Positions 63,339 through 64,000 of a stretch of 64,000 nt of DNA are shown one piece after another. The DNA comes from Sphingobacterium lumbrici (lineage in GTDB: Bacteria > Bacteroidota > Bacteroidia > Sphingobacteriales > Sphingobacteriaceae): positions 496,001-560,000 of the forward strand of contig NZ_SRZY01000011.1 in assembly GCF_006476045.1 (NCBI RefSeq), in the 5' to 3' direction. The notes beneath the pieces were generated by a model. That model saw only the letters and a program-made list of their open reading frames with translations, was not told the origin of the DNA and searched no databases. A program made the translations under genes and the position numbers. Every line of letters starts with the position of its first letter. Positions within the stretch are counted from its first letter, which is position 1.

Positions 63339-64000
63339 ATGGAAAGAGATCAGGCCATATTTAATCTTATAGCTGAAGAGCTAAAACGTCAAGAAGAAGG
63401 TATTGAATTAATCGCTTCTGAAAACTTTGTAAGCAAGCAAGTAATGGAAGCTGCCGGTTCGGTATTAACAAACAAGTACGCAGAAGGTCTTCCGGGAAAG
63501 CGTTACTATGGTGGATGTGAGGTAGTTGATGTAATTGAAACTATCGCTATTGATCGTGCAAAACAGCTTTTCGGAGCGGAGTGGGTGAATGTTCAACCTC
63601 ACTCAGGAGCGCAGGCTAATGCTGCTGTATTCTTGGCTATTTTAAAACCTGGGGATAAGATTTTAGGTTTTGACCTTTCTCATGGCGGACACTTGACGCA
63701 TGGTTCTCCGGCAAATTTTTCCGGAAAGCTATACCAACCTTTGTTTTACGGTGTAAAACAAGATACAGGTTTGATCGATTACGAACAATTGGAAGAAACA
63801 GCATTAACTGAAAAGCCAAAAGTAATCATCTGTGGGGCCTCTGCATATTCGCGGGATTGGGATTATGCCCGTATCCGTGCCGTTGCGGATAAAATAGGTG
63901 CTTTGGTTGTGGCTGATATTTCTCATCCCGCTGGTTTGATTGCTCGTGGATTATTGAATGATCCGATTCCACATTGTCATATCGTTACGACTACTACACA
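63339..64000 (+). CDS. glyA: Serine hydroxymethyltransferase (partial, cut by the window end)
   Basis: The first 220 codons of GlyA are present (ATG 63339). The sequence has [51 protein letters not shown], and [13 protein letters not shown]. It is a PLP enzyme that interconverts serine and glycine with tetrahydrofolate. The PLP lysine lies beyond the window end. It reads rightward and its 3' end is missing. Confidence 0.95.
   Translation, partial: MERDQAIFNLIAEELKRQEEGIELIASENFVSKQVMEAAGSVLTNKYAEGLPGKRYYGGCEVVDVIETIAIDRAKQLFGAEWVNVQPHSGAQANAAVFLAILKPGDKILGFDLSHGGHLTHGSPANFSGKLYQPLFYGVKQDTGLIDYEQLEETALTEKPKVIICGASAYSRDWDYARIRAVADKIGALVVADISHPAGLIARGLLNDPIPHCHIVTTTT

Noticed and set aside
1-64000. 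tRNA or rRNA genes, CRISPR array, complete insertion sequence
   Set aside because: No cloverleaf, rRNA conserved block, spacer-repeat array or transposase was found on either strand while reading the gaps.

Overview
The window is chromosomal DNA from a member of the Bacteroidota, most likely the Sphingobacteriaceae (Sphingobacterium or Pedobacter type). The evidence is the protein families present (DUF4834, DUF2795, DUF3817, GLPGLI, HYC_CC_PP, GldC, S46 peptidase, histone H1-like protein, CarboxypepD_reg outer-membrane proteins), the AT-rich spacers, the near absence of Shine-Dalgarno sequences, and many copies of the Bacteroidota -7 promoter element TAnnTTTG. No rRNA, tRNA, CRISPR array, prophage or intact insertion sequence was seen. 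It is mostly housekeeping DNA with short accessory patches.

Layout. 1-12.2 kb: a DUF3575-like outer-membrane protein, a dipeptide-epimerase-like enolase, a deoxyhypusine-synthase-like protein without the catalytic lysine, a possible HolD-like protein, rdgB, a large OstA/LptA-like protein, tilS, and the DUF4834-recF-DUF721 group. 12.2-24.2 kb: asnS, sucC, lolD, two unknown proteins (one a degenerate HAD), an S41 protease lipoprotein, a LacI regulator, two separate dihydrolipoamide dehydrogenases, and an azurin lipoprotein. 24.2-30.7 kb: one four-gene signalling operon (1135-aa hybrid kinase, CheR, CheB, REC-HK-REC kinase) with no chemoreceptor and no DNA-binding output. 31-37.3 kb: floA, kdsC, maf, then a TonB-dependent receptor fused to a heavy-metal (HMA) domain with its HYC_CC_PP partner, and an unlisted 39-codon membrane ORF. 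37.3-41.1 kb: trpD-trpF-trpB-trpA.

41.1-50.9 kb: small proteins, plsC, a MITE-like inverted repeat, an M20 dipeptidase, an outer-membrane barrel/GLPGLI pair, a 59-aa histone H1-like gene and a DPP7-like S46 peptidase. 51-64 kb: a DEAD-box helicase, GldC, an EVE protein, a thioesterase, an SDR reductase, an M28 peptidase, the ileS-traR-lspA operon, a DUF4419 lipoprotein, an A-type Fe-S carrier and the start of glyA.

The strongest new observation is a complete transcription-attenuation leader in front of trpD: a consensus promoter, an 8-codon leader peptide MAWWWHNS with three consecutive Trp codons, a pause hairpin over those codons, and an intrinsic terminator before the first structural gene. 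Other leads are a recurring TAnnTTTG-N4/5-start arrangement that predicts leaderless mRNAs, the CheB/CheR/hybrid-kinase operon, the HMA-receptor fusion, the lysine-less DHS homologue, and three kinds of dispersed non-coding repeat.
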